Below are positions 41,049-52,293 of a stretch of DNA of 64,000 nt, in pieces. The first letter of the stretch is position 1, and the number at the start of each line of letters is the position of its first letter. The stretch spans positions 4,419,665 to 4,483,664 of the forward strand of contig NZ_KB913032.1 in the NCBI RefSeq assembly GCF_000384215.1, read 5' to 3'. The position numbers were made by a program, and so were the translations under genes. The notes beneath the pieces are model-generated. The model was not told the origin of the DNA and did not search any database. It worked only from the letters and a program-made list of their open reading frames with translations. The DNA is from Amycolatopsis alba DSM 44262 (lineage in GTDB: Bacteria; Actinomycetota; Actinomycetes; Mycobacteriales; Pseudonocardiaceae).

Positions 41049-41699
41049 ATGTCTGACAGGCAAGTGAAGGGCATCCTGGGCACCAAGCTCGGCATGACCC
41101 AGGTCTTCGACGAGAACAACCGGGTCGTCCCGGTGACCGTCGTGCAGGCCGGTCCGAACGTGGTCACCCAGGTTCGGACCCAGGAAAACGACGGCTACAA
41201 GGCCGTGCAGCTGGCTTTCGGCGCGGTCGACCCGCGCCGGGTGAACAAGCCGCGCACCGGCCACTTCGACAAGGCGAGCGTGACCCCGCGTCGTTTCCTT
41301 GCGGAGCTGCGTACCACCGACGCCGAGACCTACGAGGTCGGCCAGGAGATCACCGCCGAGGTGTTCGAGGCCGGTATCGAGGTCGACGTGACCGGTACCA
41401 GCAAGGGCAAGGGCTACGCCGGTGTCATGAAGCGTCACGGCTTCAAGGGCCAGGGCGCGAGCCACGGTGCCCAGGCCGTGCACCGCAAGCCCGGCTCGAT
41501 CGGTGGCTGCGCCACTCCGGGCCGTGTCTTCAAGGGCCTGCGCATGGCGGGCCGGATGGGCAACGACCGGGTCACCACGCAGAACCTGACCGTGCACGCG
41601 GTGCGTGCCGAAGACGGCCTGCTGCTGATCAAGGGCGCCGTGCCCGGTCCCAAGGGCGGCCTGCTGTTCGTTCGCAGCGCCGCGAAGGGTGGTAACTGA
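41049..41699 (+). CDS. rplC: 50S ribosomal protein L3
   Basis: 216 residues, [18 protein letters not shown] start and the central [15 protein letters not shown] extension that reaches towards the peptidyl-transferase centre. Two bases separate it from rplD. Confidence 0.98.
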   Translation: MSDRQVKGILGTKLGMTQVFDENNRVVPVTVVQAGPNVVTQVRTQENDGYKAVQLAFGAVDPRRVNKPRTGHFDKASVTPRRFLAELRTTDAETYEVGQEITAEVFEAGIEVDVTGTSKGKGYAGVMKRHGFKGQGASHGAQAVHRKPGSIGGCATPGRVFKGLRMAGRMGNDRVTTQNLTVHAVRAEDGLLLIKGAVPGPKGGLLFVRSAAKGGN

Positions 41700-41701
41700 A
41701 C

Positions 41702-42388
41702 ATGAGCAGCGTCGAGCTGAAGACCCCGGCCGGTAAAGCCGACGGCACGGTCGAGCTCCCCTCGGAGATCTTCGACGTGCAGGCCAACGTGCCCCTCATG
41801 CACCAGGTCGTGGTTGGCCAGCTGGCCGCCGCGCGCCAGGGCACGCATGACACCAAGACCCGCGGTGAAGTCCGCGGTGGTGGCAAGAAGCCGTACCGCC
41901 AGAAGGGCACCGGCCGCGCCCGCCAGGGTTCGACCCGTGCGCCGCAGTTCACCGGTGGTGGCGTCGTCCACGGCCCCACGCCGCGTGACTACACCCAGCG
42001 GACCCCGAAGAAGATGAAGGCCGCCGCTCTGCGTGGCGCCCTCTCCGACCGGGCCCGTGCCGGACAGCTGCACGTCGTCACCGAACTGGTGACCGGCGAG
42101 AAGCCGTCCACCAAATCCGCCAAGGCCGCCATCGCCGCGGTGACCCAGGCCAAGCGCGTTCTCGTGGTGCTGCACCGCGACGACGAGCTGAGCTGGAACT
42201 CGCTGCGGAACCTGGCCGAGGTCCACATCATCACGCCCGACCAGCTCAACACCTACGACGTGTTGGTCAACGACGACGTGGTGTTCACCAAGGCCGCTTA
42301 CGACGTGTTCGTCGCCGGTCCCGTCCGGGGCAAGGGCGCGAAGGCCAGCGCGCGGTCGAGCGAGGTTGAAGGGAGTGACGAGCAGTGA
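41702..42388 (+). CDS. rplD: 50S ribosomal protein L4
   Basis: 228 residues, ATG. The tunnel-lining loop [19 protein letters not shown] is intact (macrolide-resistance changes would map here). The Lys/Ala/Ser tail is a little longer than in E. coli. L4 is the S10-operon repressor in enterobacteria. The stop overlaps the rplW GTG. Confidence 0.98.
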   Translation: MSSVELKTPAGKADGTVELPSEIFDVQANVPLMHQVVVGQLAAARQGTHDTKTRGEVRGGGKKPYRQKGTGRARQGSTRAPQFTGGGVVHGPTPRDYTQRTPKKMKAAALRGALSDRARAGQLHVVTELVTGEKPSTKSAKAAIAAVTQAKRVLVVLHRDDELSWNSLRNLAEVHIITPDQLNTYDVLVNDDVVFTKAAYDVFVAGPVRGKGAKASARSSEVEGSDEQ

Positions 42389-42696
42389 GTGCGATCGCCA
42401 TCCCCGATCCCCGCGACATCTTGCTCGCGCCGGTGATCTCCGAGAAGTCCTACGGGCTGCTCGAGGACCACAAGTACACGTTCATCGTCCGCCCGGACGC
42501 CAACAAGACCCAGATCAAGATCGCGGTCGAGAAGGTGTTCGGCGTCAAGGTGGTCAGCGTCAACACGGCCAACCGCCAGGGCAAGCGTAAGCGGACTCGC
42601 GCCGGCTTCGGCAAGCGCAAGGACACCAAGCGCGCCATCGTGACTCTTTCGGCTGAAAGCAAGCCGATCGAGATCTTCGGCGGACCCACCGCGTAA
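42385..42696 (+). CDS. rplW: 50S ribosomal protein L23
   Basis: 103 residues, GTG in a 4-bp overlap with rplD. Tunnel-exit protein that docks trigger factor and SRP. Features [18 protein letters not shown] and the [18 protein letters not shown] basic loop. Confidence 0.98.
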   Translation: MSAIAIPDPRDILLAPVISEKSYGLLEDHKYTFIVRPDANKTQIKIAVEKVFGVKVVSVNTANRQGKRKRTRAGFGKRKDTKRAIVTLSAESKPIEIFGGPTA

Positions 42697-42712
42697 AGGA
42701 CTGAGCTGACAC

Positions 42713-43546
42713 ATGGGCATCCGCAAGTACAAGCCGACGACTCCGGGTCGTCGCGGTTCCAGCGTCTCCGACTTCGCCGAGATCACTCGGTCCACGCCGG
42801 AGAAGTCGCTGCTGCGTCCGCTGAGCAAGTCCGGCGGCCGTAACTCCAGCGGCAAGATCACCACCCGCCACAAGGGCGGTGGCCACAAGCGTGCGTACCG
42901 GCTGATCGACTTCCGCCGGAACGACAAGGACGGCGTTCCCGCCAAGGTCGCGCACATCGAGTACGACCCCAACCGGTCCGCTCGTATCGCGCTGCTGCAC
43001 TACGCCGACGGCGAGAAGCGCTACATCATCGCCCCGGAGAAGCTCAAGCAGGGTGACACGGTTGAGAACGGCCCCCGCGCCGACATCAAGCCGGGTAACA
43101 ACCTGCCGCTGCGCAACATCCCGGTCGGTACCGTGATCCACGCGATCGAGCTCCGCCCCGGTGGCGGCGCGAAGATGGCGCGGTCCGCCGGTGCCAAGGT
43201 GCAGCTGGTGGCGAAGGACGGGCCTTACGCCCAGCTTCGTCTCCCCTCGGGCGAGATCCGCAACGTCGACGTGCGCAACCGCGCCACCATCGGCGAGGTC
43301 GGCAACTCCGAGCACTCCAACATCAACTGGGGCAAGGCGGGCCGTAACCGCTGGCGCGGCAAGCGCCCCACCGTCCGTGGTGTCGTCATGAACCCGGTCG
43401 ACCACCCGCACGGTGGTGGTGAGGGTAAGACCTCCGGTGGTCGCCACCCGGTGAACCCGAACGGTAAGCCCGAAGGCCGCACCCGCCGCCGCAAGGCTTC
43501 CGACGCCATGATCGTCCGCCGCCGGCGTACCGGCAAGAAGCGCTGA
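42713..43546 (+). CDS. rplB: 50S ribosomal protein L2
   Basis: 277 residues, ATG. The conserved end [13 protein letters not shown] near the peptidyl-transferase centre, including the key His, is present. Needed for subunit association and peptide-bond formation. Confidence 0.99.
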   Translation: MGIRKYKPTTPGRRGSSVSDFAEITRSTPEKSLLRPLSKSGGRNSSGKITTRHKGGGHKRAYRLIDFRRNDKDGVPAKVAHIEYDPNRSARIALLHYADGEKRYIIAPEKLKQGDTVENGPRADIKPGNNLPLRNIPVGTVIHAIELRPGGGAKMARSAGAKVQLVAKDGPYAQLRLPSGEIRNVDVRNRATIGEVGNSEHSNINWGKAGRNRWRGKRPTVRGVVMNPVDHPHGGGEGKTSGGRHPVNPNGKPEGRTRRRKASDAMIVRRRRTGKKR

Positions 43547-43564
43547 GCAGGGAGGTAGAAGAAC

Positions 43565-43846
43565 ATGCCACGTAGCCTCAAAAAGGGCCCCTTCGTGGAC
43601 GACCACCTGCTCAAGAAGGTGGACGCTCTCAACGAGTCGGGCAAGAAGACCGTCATCAAGACCTGGTCGCGACGCTCCACGATCATCCCGGATTTCCTGG
43701 GTCACACGATCGCGGTGCACGACGGTCGCAAGCACGTCCCGGTGTTCGTCACCGAGGCGATGGTGGGTCACAAGTTGGGCGAATTCGCTCCGACTCGGAC
43801 CTTCAAGGGCCACATCAAGGACGACCGCAAGTCGCGCCGCCGCTGA
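43565..43846 (+). CDS. rpsS: 30S ribosomal protein S19
   Basis: 93 residues, ATG with GGGAGG upstream. [18 protein letters not shown] start and [16 protein letters not shown] end are standard. Forms the head of the 30S with S13. Confidence 0.99.
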   Translation: MPRSLKKGPFVDDHLLKKVDALNESGKKTVIKTWSRRSTIIPDFLGHTIAVHDGRKHVPVFVTEAMVGHKLGEFAPTRTFKGHIKDDRKSRRR

Positions 43847-43874
43847 GCGGGCACGAGAGAACAAGGAACTAGCG

Positions 43875-44290
43875 ATGAACGCCCAGAACGACGTGGCCGA
43901 GGCTTTGCCGACGGCTTACGCGCGGGCTCGCTTCGTCCGGGACTCGCCTACCAAGGTGCGCCGGGTGATCGAGCTGATCAAGGGACGTAGCGCCGCCGAC
44001 GCCTTGGCCGTGCTCCAGTTCGCCCCGCAGGCGGCAAGCGAGCCGGTCGCGAAGGTGCTCGCCAGCGCCGTGGCCAACGCCGAAAACAACCTCGATCTCG
44101 ACCCTGACACCCTCTGGGTCAAGAACGCCTACGCCGACGAGGGCCCGACCCTCAAGCGCATCCGTCCGCGGGCCCAGGGCCGTGCGTACCGGATCCGCAA
44201 GCGGACCAGCCACATCACCGTCGAGGTGGAGTCGCGTCCCAAGGCCGAGGCCAAGAAGGCACAGGGCAAGAAGAAGGCAGGTGGCCGGTA

Positions 44291-44291
<1 letters not shown>
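43875..44291 (+). CDS. rplV: 50S ribosomal protein L22
   Basis: 138 residues, ATG. Tunnel-constriction hairpin near [20 protein letters not shown]; no insertion or deletion of the kind linked to macrolide resistance is evident. Lys/Ala tail. The stop overlaps the rpsC GTG. Confidence 0.98.
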
Positions 44292-45142
<851 letters not shown>

Positions 45143-45145
45143 CAC

Positions 45146-45565
45146 GTGCTCATCCCGCGCAGGGTCAAGCACCGGAAGCAGCACTCCCCGAAGCGCCACG
45201 GTGCCGCCAAGGGCGGTACGAAGGTGAGCTTCGGCGAGTACGGCATCCAGGCGCTTGAGCACAGCTACGTGACCAACCGGCAGATCGAGTCCGCTCGTAT
45301 CGCCATGACGCGTCACATCAAGCGTGGCGGCAAGGTGTGGACGACCATCTACCCGGACCGCCCGCTGACCAAGAAGCCGGCGGAAACCCGCATGGGTTCC
45401 GGTAAGGGTTCGCCCGAGTGGTGGATCGCCAACGTGAAGCCGGGCCGCGTGATGTTCGAGATCTCGTTCCCGAACGAGGAGACCGCCCGTGAGGCGCTCC
45501 GTCGCGCGATCCACAAGCTGCCCATGAAGTGCCGCATCGTGACCCGTGAAGGTGGTGAGTTCTGA
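45146..45565 (+). CDS. rplP: 50S ribosomal protein L16
   Basis: 139 residues; GTG start directly after rps[17 protein letters not shown] and [21 protein letters not shown] are diagnostic. Binds at the central protuberance near the A site. ATG of rpmC shares its last base. Confidence 0.98.
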   Translation: MLIPRRVKHRKQHSPKRHGAAKGGTKVSFGEYGIQALEHSYVTNRQIESARIAMTRHIKRGGKVWTTIYPDRPLTKKPAETRMGSGKGSPEWWIANVKPGRVMFEISFPNEETAREALRRAIHKLPMKCRIVTREGGEF

Positions 45566-45813
45566 TGGCGAAGGCAGGTGCCGCTCTGGCATCGGAGCTT
45601 CGTGAGCTCACCGCGGAAGAGCTCGTCCTGCGTCTGAAGGAATACAAGGAGGAGCTCTTCAACCTCCGCTTCCAGATGGCGACCGGACAGCTCGACAACA
45701 ACCGCCGTCTGCGTACCGTCCGCACGGACATCGCGCGGATCTACACGGTCATGCGCGAGCGTGAACTCGGCCTGTCCGTTTCCCCTGACGCCGAGAGTGA
45801 AGGTGCCGCATGA
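45565..45813 (+). CDS. rpmC: 50S ribosomal protein L29
   Basis: 82 residues, ATG overlapping the rplP stop. Two-helix protein at the tunnel exit: [39 protein letters not shown]. Overlaps rpsQ by 4 bp. Confidence 0.97.
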   Translation: MAKAGAALASELRELTAEELVLRLKEYKEELFNLRFQMATGQLDNNRRLRTVRTDIARIYTVMRERELGLSVSPDAESEGAA

Positions 45814-46088
45814 GCGAGCAGCCCACCGAGGCGGCCGGCCGCAACGACCGTAAGGTCCGTGAGGGCTATGTCGTCTCGGACAAGATGAACAAGACGATCG
45901 TGGTCGAGCTCGAGGACCGCAAGAAGCACCGTCGCTACGCCAAGGTTCTCCGCAGCACCAGCAAGGTCAAGGTGCACGACGAGAACAACGAGGCGGGCGT
46001 GGGCGACCGGGTCACCTTGATGGAGACCCGCCCGCTGTCGGCGACCAAGCGCTGGCGTCTGGTGCAGATCGTGGAGAAGGCCAAGTAA
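45810..46088 (+). CDS. rpsQ: 30S ribosomal protein S17
   Basis: 92 residues, ATG in a 4-bp overlap. OB-fold protein; [17 protein letters not shown] and [21 protein letters not shown] are typical. Last gene before the first sizeable gap of the operon. Confidence 0.98.
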   Translation: MSEQPTEAAGRNDRKVREGYVVSDKMNKTIVVELEDRKKHRRYAKVLRSTSKVKVHDENNEAGVGDRVTLMETRPLSATKRWRLVQIVEKAK

Positions 46089-46091
46089 GTA

Positions 46092-46109
46092 GGGCTCTTT
46101 TTGAGTCCC
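46092..46109 (+). promoter_or_regulatory. U-loop hairpin before rplN
   Basis: GGGCTC, TTTTT, GAGTCCC: a short stem with a U5 loop four bases after the rpsQ stop. A near-copy of the layout lies before rpsH at 47611-47627. Confidence 0.45.
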
Positions 46110-46167
46110 TTAGTTCCGCAAGGCTCGCAGTTCAACGCGAGAACCAGCGCGACATACAGGAGTAGAC

Positions 46168-46536
46168 GTGATCCAGCAGGAGTCGCGGCTTCGGGTTGCC
46201 GACAACACGGGCGCGAAGGAAATCCTTTGCATCCGCGTTCTCGGTGGCTCGGGGCGGCGCTACGCGGGCATCGGCGACATCATCGTCGCCACCGTGAAGG
46301 ACGCCATGCCGGCTGCCGGCGTGAAGAAGGGTGACGTCGTCAAGGCGGTCATCGTTCGCACGCGCAAGGAGCGCCGTCGTCCGGACGGTTCTTACATCCG
46401 CTTCGACGAGAACGCTGCTGTGCTCATCAAGAACGACAATGAGCCCCGCGGCACCCGCATCTTCGGCCCGGTGGGCCGCGAGCTGCGCGACCGAAAGTTC
46501 ATGAAGATCATTTCGCTCGCGCCGGAGGTGTTGTAG
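46168..46536 (+). CDS. rplN: 50S ribosomal protein L14
   Basis: 122 residues, GTG start with CAGGAG upstream. [18 protein letters not shown] is diagnostic. Forms intersubunit bridge B8. The 79-bp gap before it is one of two long gaps in the S10-spc operon. Confidence 0.99.
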   Translation: MIQQESRLRVADNTGAKEILCIRVLGGSGRRYAGIGDIIVATVKDAMPAAGVKKGDVVKAVIVRTRKERRRPDGSYIRFDENAAVLIKNDNEPRGTRIFGPVGRELRDRKFMKIISLAPEVL

Positions 46537-46539
46537 AGC

Positions 46540-46854
46540 ATGAAGGTGAAGAAGGGCGACACGGTCGTCGTCATCGCCGGCAAGGACAAGGGTGCCAAGG
46601 GCAAGGTCATCCAGGCCTACCCCGAGCGCGAGCGCGTCCTGGTCGAGGGCGTGAACCGGATCAAGAAGCACACGCGGATCTCCCAGACCCAGCGCGGCGC
46701 GCAGTCCGGCGGCATCGTCACGCAGGAGGCGCCCATCCACGTCTCGAACGTGATGGTCGTCGACTCCGACGGCAAGCCGACCCGCGTCGGCTACCGCATC
46801 GGCGAGGACGGCAAGAAGGTCCGGGTCTCGCGCCGGAACGGTAAGGACATCTGA
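46540..46854 (+). CDS. rplX: 50S ribosomal protein L24
   Basis: 104 residues, ATG 3 bp after rplN. KOW motif [20 protein letters not shown] at the N-terminus. Assembly-initiating protein near the tunnel exit. Confidence 0.98.
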   Translation: MKVKKGDTVVVIAGKDKGAKGKVIQAYPERERVLVEGVNRIKKHTRISQTQRGAQSGGIVTQEAPIHVSNVMVVDSDGKPTRVGYRIGEDGKKVRVSRRNGKDI

Positions 46855-46856
46855 TC

Positions 46857-47420
46857 ATGACCACCGCAGAGAAGATCGCCCCGCGCCTCAAGGTGCGGTA
46901 CCGCGAGGAGATCAAGGGACAGCTCCAGGCGGAGTTCTCCTTCGAGAACGTCCACCAGATCCCTGGCGTCGTCAAGGTCGTCGTGAACATGGGTGTCGGT
47001 GACGCCGCCCGTGACAGCAAGCTGATCGAAGGCGCCATCAAGGACCTGGCCGCGATCACCGGGCAGAAGCCCGAGGTTCGCAAGGCCCGCAAGTCCATCG
47101 CGCAGTTCAAGCTGCGTGAGGGCCAGCCGATCGGCGCGCGCGTCACGCTGCGCGGCGACCGGATGTGGGAGTTCCTCGACCGGCTGCTGACCATCGCGCT
47201 TCCGCGTATCCGTGACTTCCGCGGGCTTTCGCCGAAGCAGTTCGACGGCAACGGCAACTACACGTTCGGTCTCAACGAGCAGTCCATGTTCCACGAGATC
47301 GACCCGGACGCCATCGACCGCCCCCGCGGTATGGACGTCACTGTCGTCACCACCGCCAACACCGACGACGAGGGCCGCGCGCTGCTTCGCAAGCTCGGCT
47401 TCCCGTTCAAGGAGAACTGA
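46857..47420 (+). CDS. rplE: 50S ribosomal protein L5
   Basis: 187 residues, [25 protein letters not shown] and [18 protein letters not shown] are typical. Binds 5S rRNA and contacts the P-site tRNA. Confidence 0.98.
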   Translation: MTTAEKIAPRLKVRYREEIKGQLQAEFSFENVHQIPGVVKVVVNMGVGDAARDSKLIEGAIKDLAAITGQKPEVRKARKSIAQFKLREGQPIGARVTLRGDRMWEFLDRLLTIALPRIRDFRGLSPKQFDGNGNYTFGLNEQSMFHEIDPDAIDRPRGMDVTVVTTANTDDEGRALLRKLGFPFKEN

Positions 47421-47424
47421 GTCG

Positions 47425-47610
47425 ATGGCCAAGAAAGCACTGGTCCACAAGGCCGCGAAGACGCCGAAGTTCAAGGTTCGCGGTTACACGCGCTGCCAGC
47501 GGTGCGGACGCCCGCACTCGGTGTTCCGCAAGTTCGGGCTCTGCCGGATCTGCCTTCGCGAGATGGCACACGCGGGCGAGCTGCCCGGTGTCCGCAAGTC
47601 CAGCTGGTAA
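47425..47610 (+). CDS. rpsZ: 30S ribosomal protein S14, zinc type
   Basis: 61 residues from ATG 47425. Short S14 with two CxxC pairs (CQRC and CRIC) that bind zinc. Many actinomycetes also carry a longer, zinc-free S14 under zinc control; it is not in this window. Some annotations call this gene rpsN. Confidence 0.97.
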   Translation: MAKKALVHKAAKTPKFKVRGYTRCQRCGRPHSVFRKFGLCRICLREMAHAGELPGVRKSSW

Positions 47611-47627
47611 GAGTCTTTTTTAACTCC
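47611..47627 (+). promoter_or_regulatory. U-loop hairpin before rpsH
   Basis: GAGTC, TTTTTT, AACTCCC immediately after the S14 stop. Stem GAGT/ACTC around a U-rich loop, in the 80-bp gap before rpsH. Confidence 0.45.
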
Positions 47628-47690
47628 CACTTCGCCACAGGCCTTGCATCGAATGCAGGGAACCAGGGCGAGAAAGGTTGACAGGTCACC

Positions 47691-48089
47691 ATGACGATGA
47701 CCGACCCCATCGCAGACTTCTTGACCCGTCTGCGTAACGCGAACTCGGCTTACCACGACGAGGTCGTGCTTCCCCACTCGAAGATCAAGGCGAACATCGC
47801 CGAGATCCTCAAGCGCGAGGGCTACATCTCGGGCTACCGCGACGAGCCGGGCGAGAAGCACAAGAACCTCATCGTGGAGCTGAAGTACGGCCCCAACCGT
47901 GAGCGCAGCATCGCCGGCCTCCGCCGCGTGTCCAAGCCCGGCCTGCGGGTCTACGCAAAATCGACCGAACTGCCGTCGGTTCTCGGTGGCCTCGGCGTCG
48001 CGATCATCTCGACGTCGTCCGGCCTCCAGACCGACCGTCAGGCCAAGCGCAACAGCGTGGGCGGCGAAGTCCTCGCCTACGTCTGGTAA
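47691..48089 (+). CDS. rpsH: 30S ribosomal protein S8
   Basis: 132 residues, [19 protein letters not shown] start; [21 protein letters not shown] end. In E. coli S8 represses the spc operon by binding its mRNA. Here a hairpin at 47611-47627 precedes it. Confidence 0.98.
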   Translation: MTMTDPIADFLTRLRNANSAYHDEVVLPHSKIKANIAEILKREGYISGYRDEPGEKHKNLIVELKYGPNRERSIAGLRRVSKPGLRVYAKSTELPSVLGGLGVAIISTSSGLQTDRQAKRNSVGGEVLAYVW

Positions 48090-48105
48090 GGAAGGGGGCA
48101 CAGAC

Positions 48106-48645
48106 ATGTCACGCATCGGAAAGCTGCCGGTCGCCGTCCCCTCCGGGGTCGAGGTGACCATCGACGGTCAGCAGATCAAGGTCAAGGGGCCCAAGGGCAC
48201 CCTTGAGCACACCATCGCCGAGCCGATCATCGTCGAGAAGGCCGAGAACGGCACTCTCGAGGTGAAGCGTCCCGACGAGGAGCGCACCAGCCGTGCCCTG
48301 CACGGTCTCACCCGGACGCTGGTCAACAACCTCGTCGTCGGTGTGACCGAGGGCTACGAGAAGAAGCTCGAGATCCACGGTGTCGGTTACCGCGTGCAGG
48401 CCAAGGGCTCGGACCTCGAGTTCGCCCTCGGCTACAGCCACCCGGTGAAGATCGAGGCCCCGGAAGGCATCACCTTCAAGGTCGAGACCCCCACCCGGTT
48501 CTCGGTCTCGGGCATCGACAAGCAGAAGGTCGGCCAGATCGCCGCGGTCATCCGCAAGCTGCGCCGCCCGGACCCGTACAAGGGCAAGGGCCTGCGCTAC
48601 GAGGGTGAGAAGATCCGCCGCAAGGTCGGAAAGACGGGTAAGTGA
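48106..48645 (+). CDS. rplF: 50S ribosomal protein L6
   Basis: 179 residues from ATG 48106 (GAAGGGGG upstream). [17 protein letters not shown] and the C-terminal [22 protein letters not shown] are diagnostic. Located near the factor-binding site. Confidence 0.98.
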   Translation: MSRIGKLPVAVPSGVEVTIDGQQIKVKGPKGTLEHTIAEPIIVEKAENGTLEVKRPDEERTSRALHGLTRTLVNNLVVGVTEGYEKKLEIHGVGYRVQAKGSDLEFALGYSHPVKIEAPEGITFKVETPTRFSVSGIDKQKVGQIAAVIRKLRRPDPYKGKGLRYEGEKIRRKVGKTGK

Positions 48646-48647
48646 TC

Positions 48648-49046
48648 ATGAGCGACACGACTACGAAGCGCAAGCCGGTCGGCAAGGACATCTCGACCCG
48701 CCGCCGCGTCGCGAAGGCCCGTCGGCACTTCCGCCTTCGCAAGAAGATCAACGGCACGGACCAGCGTCCGCGCCTGGTCGTCAAGCGTTCGTCGCGGCAC
48801 ATCGCCGTGCAGCTGATCGACGACCTGGTCGGCAAGACCCTGGCGTCGGCGTCCACCCTCGAGGCGGACGTTCGCGCGCTGGACGGCGACAAGAAGGCCA
48901 AGGCCGCCAAGGTCGGGGAGCTTCTCGCCGCCCGTGCCAAGAACGCCGGCGTCTCGACCGTGGTGTTCGACCGTGGTGGCAACGCCTACCACGGCCGCAT
49001 CGCGGCGCTCGCCGACGCTGCCCGTGAGGCGGGGTTGGAGTTCTGA
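48648..49046 (+). CDS. rplR: 50S ribosomal protein L18
   Basis: 132 residues from ATG 48648, two bases after the rplF stop. [18 protein letters not shown] and [23 protein letters not shown] are standard. 5S rRNA-binding protein. Confidence 0.98.
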   Translation: MSDTTTKRKPVGKDISTRRRVAKARRHFRLRKKINGTDQRPRLVVKRSSRHIAVQLIDDLVGKTLASASTLEADVRALDGDKKAKAAKVGELLAARAKNAGVSTVVFDRGGNAYHGRIAALADAAREAGLEF

Positions 49047-49077
49047 TGCAGATGCTCGTGAATGGAAGGAAAGCCTG

Positions 49078-49722
49078 ATGCCGGGACGTACGCGGCAATT
49101 CGGCGGCGGCCAGGGTGGACCCGGCGGGCAGGGCGGCAACGACCGCAATGACCGTCGCGACCGCCGTGACCGGCGCGACAGTGGCCGTGGCGGGGCCGGC
49201 CAGGAAAAGACCCCGCACCTCGAGAAGGTCGTGACGATCAACCGCGTCGCCAAGGTCGTCAAGGGTGGTCGTCGCTTCAGCTTCACCGCTCTGGTGGTCG
49301 TCGGTGACGGCGACGGTCAGGTCGGCGTCGGCTACGGCAAGGCCAAGGAAGTTCCCGCGGCCATCGCCAAGGGCGTCGAGGAAGCGAAGAAGAACTTCTT
49401 CCGCGTTCCCCGCGTCGGCGGCACCATTCCCCACCCGATCCAGGGTGAGGAAGCCGCCGGTGTCGTGCTGCTCCGTCCGGCCTCGGCCGGTACCGGCGTC
49501 ATCGCCGGTGGCCCGGTGCGCGCGGTGCTGGAGTGCGCGGGTGTCCACGACGTGCTGTCGAAGTCGCTTGGCTCCGACAACGCGATCAACATCGTGCACG
49601 CGACCGTGGCGGCCCTGAAGGGTCTCCAGCGTCCCGAAGAGGTCGCGGCCCGCCGCGGTCTCCCGCTCGAGGACGTCGCCCCGGCTCGGATGCTGCGTCA
49701 GCGCGCGGGCCAGGGGGTCTGA
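49078..49722 (+). CDS. rpsE: 30S ribosomal protein S5
   Basis: 214 residues from ATG 49078 (GGAAGGA upstream). A Gly/Asp/Arg-rich N-terminal extension (about 1-45) is typical of actinomycetes. The S5 core follows: [34 protein letters not shown]. Accuracy and helicase function. Confidence 0.98.
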   Translation: MPGRTRQFGGGQGGPGGQGGNDRNDRRDRRDRRDSGRGGAGQEKTPHLEKVVTINRVAKVVKGGRRFSFTALVVVGDGDGQVGVGYGKAKEVPAAIAKGVEEAKKNFFRVPRVGGTIPHPIQGEEAAGVVLLRPASAGTGVIAGGPVRAVLECAGVHDVLSKSLGSDNAINIVHATVAALKGLQRPEEVAARRGLPLEDVAPARMLRQRAGQGV

Positions 49723-49723
49723 C

Positions 49724-49909
49724 ATGACTCAGCTCAAGGTGACCCAGGTCAAGAGCAAGATCGGCACGAAGCACGCTCACCGCGAGTCGCTGCGCACCCT
49801 CGGGCTGCGCAAGATCCGCCAGAGCGTCGTGCGTGAAGACACCCCCCAGGTTCGCGGCCTCATCCACACGGTCCGCCACCTGGTGGAGGTCGAGGAGGTC
49901 AAGGCATGA
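49724..49909 (+). CDS. rpmD: 50S ribosomal protein L30
   Basis: 61 residues, [22 protein letters not shown] and [19 protein letters not shown] are standard. Overlaps rplO by 4 bp. Confidence 0.97.
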   Translation: MTQLKVTQVKSKIGTKHAHRESLRTLGLRKIRQSVVREDTPQVRGLIHTVRHLVEVEEVKA

Positions 49910-50352
49910 CTGCCATCAAGATCCACCACCTTCGTCCGGCTCCGGGCGCGAAGCGCGACAAGATCCGCGTCGGCCGTGGTGAGGGCTCGAAGGGCAAGAC
50001 CGCCGGTCGCGGTACCAAGGGCACCAAGGCCCGGAAGAACGTGCCCGCCGGTTTCGAGGGTGGGCAGATGCCCATCCACATGCGGCTCCCGAAGCTGCGT
50101 GGTTTCAAGAACCGTTTCCGCACCGAGTACCAGCCCGTGAACCTGGGCGACATCGCCCGCGTGTTCCCGGACGGTGGCACGGTCGGCAACGAGGAGCTCG
50201 TCGCGAAGGGCCTTGTTCGCAAGAACAAGCTCGTGAAGGTGCTCGGCAACGGTGACCTGAACGGCGTCAAGCTGGACATCACCGCCGACGCTTTCTCCGG
50301 CTCCGCCAAGGAGAAGCTCTCCGCCGCCGGTGGCTCCGCCACCACGCTCTGA
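49906..50352 (+). CDS. rplO: 50S ribosomal protein L15
   Basis: 148 residues, [25 protein letters not shown] and the Gly/Lys-rich [14 protein letters not shown] loop are diagnostic. Last gene of this transcription unit: two hairpins follow, and secY is displaced by 2 kb, unlike the usual rplO-secY adjacency. Confidence 0.98.
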   Translation: MTAIKIHHLRPAPGAKRDKIRVGRGEGSKGKTAGRGTKGTKARKNVPAGFEGGQMPIHMRLPKLRGFKNRFRTEYQPVNLGDIARVFPDGGTVGNEELVAKGLVRKNKLVKVLGNGDLNGVKLDITADAFSGSAKEKLSAAGGSATTL

Positions 50353-50369
50353 GCGCTCCCGCTTCACCC

Positions 50370-50441
50370 GGCTCCCTCCGCTTCGCTGCGGGAGCCTCAG
50401 CTTCACCGAAAGGCCCGCCCGGCTCCGCCCGGCGGGCCTTT
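50370..50441 (+). terminator. S10-spc operon terminators
   Basis: Two hairpins in series: GGCTCCC / GGGAGCC at 50370-50396, then AAAGGCCCGCC / GGCGGGCCTTT at 50409-50441. The second has an A-rich 5' and T-rich 3' side, so it could act in both directions. Confidence 0.85.
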
Positions 50442-50457
50442 CGCTTGCGCTCACCCC

Positions 50458-50646
50458 GGATCGAGTTTCGCGGGCTAATCGCGATCCGGCGCCTCGGGCT
50501 CCCCACGCTTGCGACGACCTCTGTTCAGCCCGCTAATCGCGATCCGGGCCCCGGAACGGCCGACCCGACTTTAGCGGGCTAATCGCGATCTGTCGGTCGC
50601 CCAGGTGCCCACCGCCCAGATCGCGATTAGCCCGCTAAAGTCGATC
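50458..50646. repeat. cluster of four palindromic elements
   Basis: Copies at 50461-50486 (forward), 50523-50543 (partial, TTCAGCCCGCTAATCGCGATC), 50565-50590 (forward) and 50619-50644 (reverse). Densest cluster in the window, filling the gap between the rplO terminators and the next gene. Confidence 0.92.
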
Positions 50647-50700
50647 CGGCCTCGGGCCGCGAGCGTGGCGGCCGGGGGGCTGACCTGGAAGAATCATGAG

Positions 50701-51441
50701 GTGGCCATACCTTCCGGGCAGGATCCGCAGCCCTTCCAGCAGCCGGATGCCCCGCCGATGGTCGTATCCGTTTCAGGTCCCATGGATCCCCTAGGCGAAC
50801 CAAGTCGGTCCGGTCGGCTTGAGCCCCGCAGGCTCGTCGCGGCGGGGCTGGCCGCTCTGGCCCTGGTGCTGACCCTCGCAGGCTGCTTCTTCCCGCTCTT
50901 CAGGACCGAGCATCGGTTCGCCTTCGACACCAGCGACCAGAGCATGTTCGTGTTGGTGCAGAGTGCATGGGACACGATCGCGGAGCAGCGCGACCAACCT
51001 GCCGTCGTGTCGTCGACGACACCTATCGGTATTCCGCTCCTGATTGCCACGACGCTCCTGCTGGCGGCCGCGGTCGTCAGCACGCGGTTCGCCTGGCGTC
51101 ATCGACCGGGAGCTTTGGACAGGTGGTTCACCACCATCGCGGCGGTGTTCCTCACCGGCGTCGTCAGCTGCGTCGCCACGCTGGGGGCCGGACGCCAGCT
51201 GGGAGATGACGTCAAGGTGACCTTGACTCTCGAAGCGGGTATGTGGGCGCTCTTCGCTGCGGTCGTCGCCGTTGTCGCTGCGGCCGTGATGAGCCATCGC
51301 GTCCAGGAGGACGAGGTCTCGCTGAGCGGTCACCCGAGTCTCGCGGATCTGCCGACGCCGAAAGACGGTATCTCCATCACGGTGCTTCCGCCGGAGCCGC
51401 CGGACTACTCAGCCTTCGCGCCTCCGAAGGATCGCGATTAG
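50701..51441 (+). CDS. hypothetical membrane protein, four helices
   Basis: About 246 residues from GTG 50701 (GGAAGA upstream; the frame is open further back through a repeat, which is unlikely to be coding). Pro/Gln-rich N-terminus, then hydrophobic segments near 51-70 (LVAAGLAALALVLTLAGCFF), 110-130, 142-165 and 178-200. Hydrophilic tail. No family recognised. The final PKDRD and TAG stop are encoded by the repeat at 51429-51458. Confidence 0.65.
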   Translation: MAIPSGQDPQPFQQPDAPPMVVSVSGPMDPLGEPSRSGRLEPRRLVAAGLAALALVLTLAGCFFPLFRTEHRFAFDTSDQSMFVLVQSAWDTIAEQRDQPAVVSSTTPIGIPLLIATTLLLAAAVVSTRFAWRHRPGALDRWFTTIAAVFLTGVVSCVATLGAGRQLGDDVKVTLTLEAGMWALFAAVVAVVAAAVMSHRVQEDEVSLSGHPSLADLPTPKDGISITVLPPEPPDYSAFAPPKDRD

Positions 51442-51458
51442 CCCGCTAAACGCGATCC
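51429..51458. repeat. palindromic element forming a gene end
   Basis: GGATCGCGATTAGC, CC, GCTAAACGCGATCC (one mismatch from perfect symmetry). Supplies the stop of the preceding gene and lies 30 bp before the LysE gene. Confidence 0.93.
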
Positions 51459-51487
51459 TTCATATCGGGGGTGCGAGGAGGTAGCCG

Positions 51488-52120
51488 ATGACTTGGGCAG
51501 TGGTCTTCTTCGGAGCGGCAGTGCTCGTGGCTTTTACGCCAGGGGCGAACAACCTGCTCGGCCTGCACCACGGCATGACACAAGGGGCGTGGAAAGGGCT
51601 CGTCGGCCTGCTAGGCCGATTGGCCGCATTCACGGTGCTGATCGCGGCTGTCGCGGCAGGGCTCGGGCAGCTTCTCGCGGCCTCGGAGCTTGCACTCACG
51701 GTGATCAAATGGGCAGGTGTCACCTACCTGGTCTGGATCGGCGGGCGGCTGCTGTGGTCGACGTTCCGTGCCGGACGAACCGCGCTGGTCCAGGCGCCGC
51801 AGGACGCCGAGTCCGTATCAGCGCTGCGGATCGCGAGGAAGGAATTCGTCGTCGCGGTCACGAACCCGAAGGCGATCCTCATCTTCACGGCGTTCGTACC
51901 CCAGTTCATCGACGCAGCTCACGGCTCATTTCCCAGCCAGATCGCGATTCTCGGCGCCATCTACCTGCTCGCCGAGTTCGTCGCGGGCGCGACCTACATC
52001 GGCGCAGGCACGCTCGTGAAGTCGCTCCGGCTGTCCCGCCGCGCGACTCGTAACGTCGACCGCGGAACAGGTGTCGTGCTCCTCGGCATGGCGGGAGCCC
52101 TCGCCACATCGAGCTCCTGA
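51488..52120 (+). CDS. LysE/RhtB-family amino-acid exporter
   Basis: 210 residues, ATG with a strong GAGGAGGT. Six hydrophobic segments. Family features: FTPGANNLLGLHHGMTQG near the start, and KEFVVAVTNPKAILIFTAFVPQF in the middle (the NPKA/NPK motif of LysE transporters). Likely exports an amino acid or analogue; substrate unknown. Unusual neighbour of secY. Confidence 0.88.
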   Translation: MTWAVVFFGAAVLVAFTPGANNLLGLHHGMTQGAWKGLVGLLGRLAAFTVLIAAVAAGLGQLLAASELALTVIKWAGVTYLVWIGGRLLWSTFRAGRTALVQAPQDAESVSALRIARKEFVVAVTNPKAILIFTAFVPQFIDAAHGSFPSQIAILGAIYLLAEFVAGATYIGAGTLVKSLRLSRRATRNVDRGTGVVLLGMAGALATSSS

Positions 52121-52128
52121 TCACGTTG

Positions 52129-52151
52129 CGTTCAGTGGCCTGATCGCGATC
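52129..52151. repeat. degenerate palindromic element
   Basis: CGTTCAGTGGCCTGATCGCGATC: the right half is kept, the left half is diverged. Just after the LysE stop. Confidence 0.6.
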
Positions 52152-52263
52152 TGATGGGTCCGGAAAGCAGGGAACGCTCACGCGATCTGTCAAGGTTCCT
52201 GAGCAAGAAGCGCAAGTCGATCAACCCCACGGACCAACCTTCGTCCGGAAAACCCACACGCAC

Positions 52264-52293
52264 TGCGGACACGCCCTGTGAAGCTGTTAGAGT
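52264..52293 (+). promoter_or_regulatory. possible secY promoter
   Basis: -10 TAGAGT at 52288-52293; a weak -35 (TGCGGA) about 18 bp upstream. The 308-base gap before secY otherwise holds only the degenerate repeat. Confidence 0.4.
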
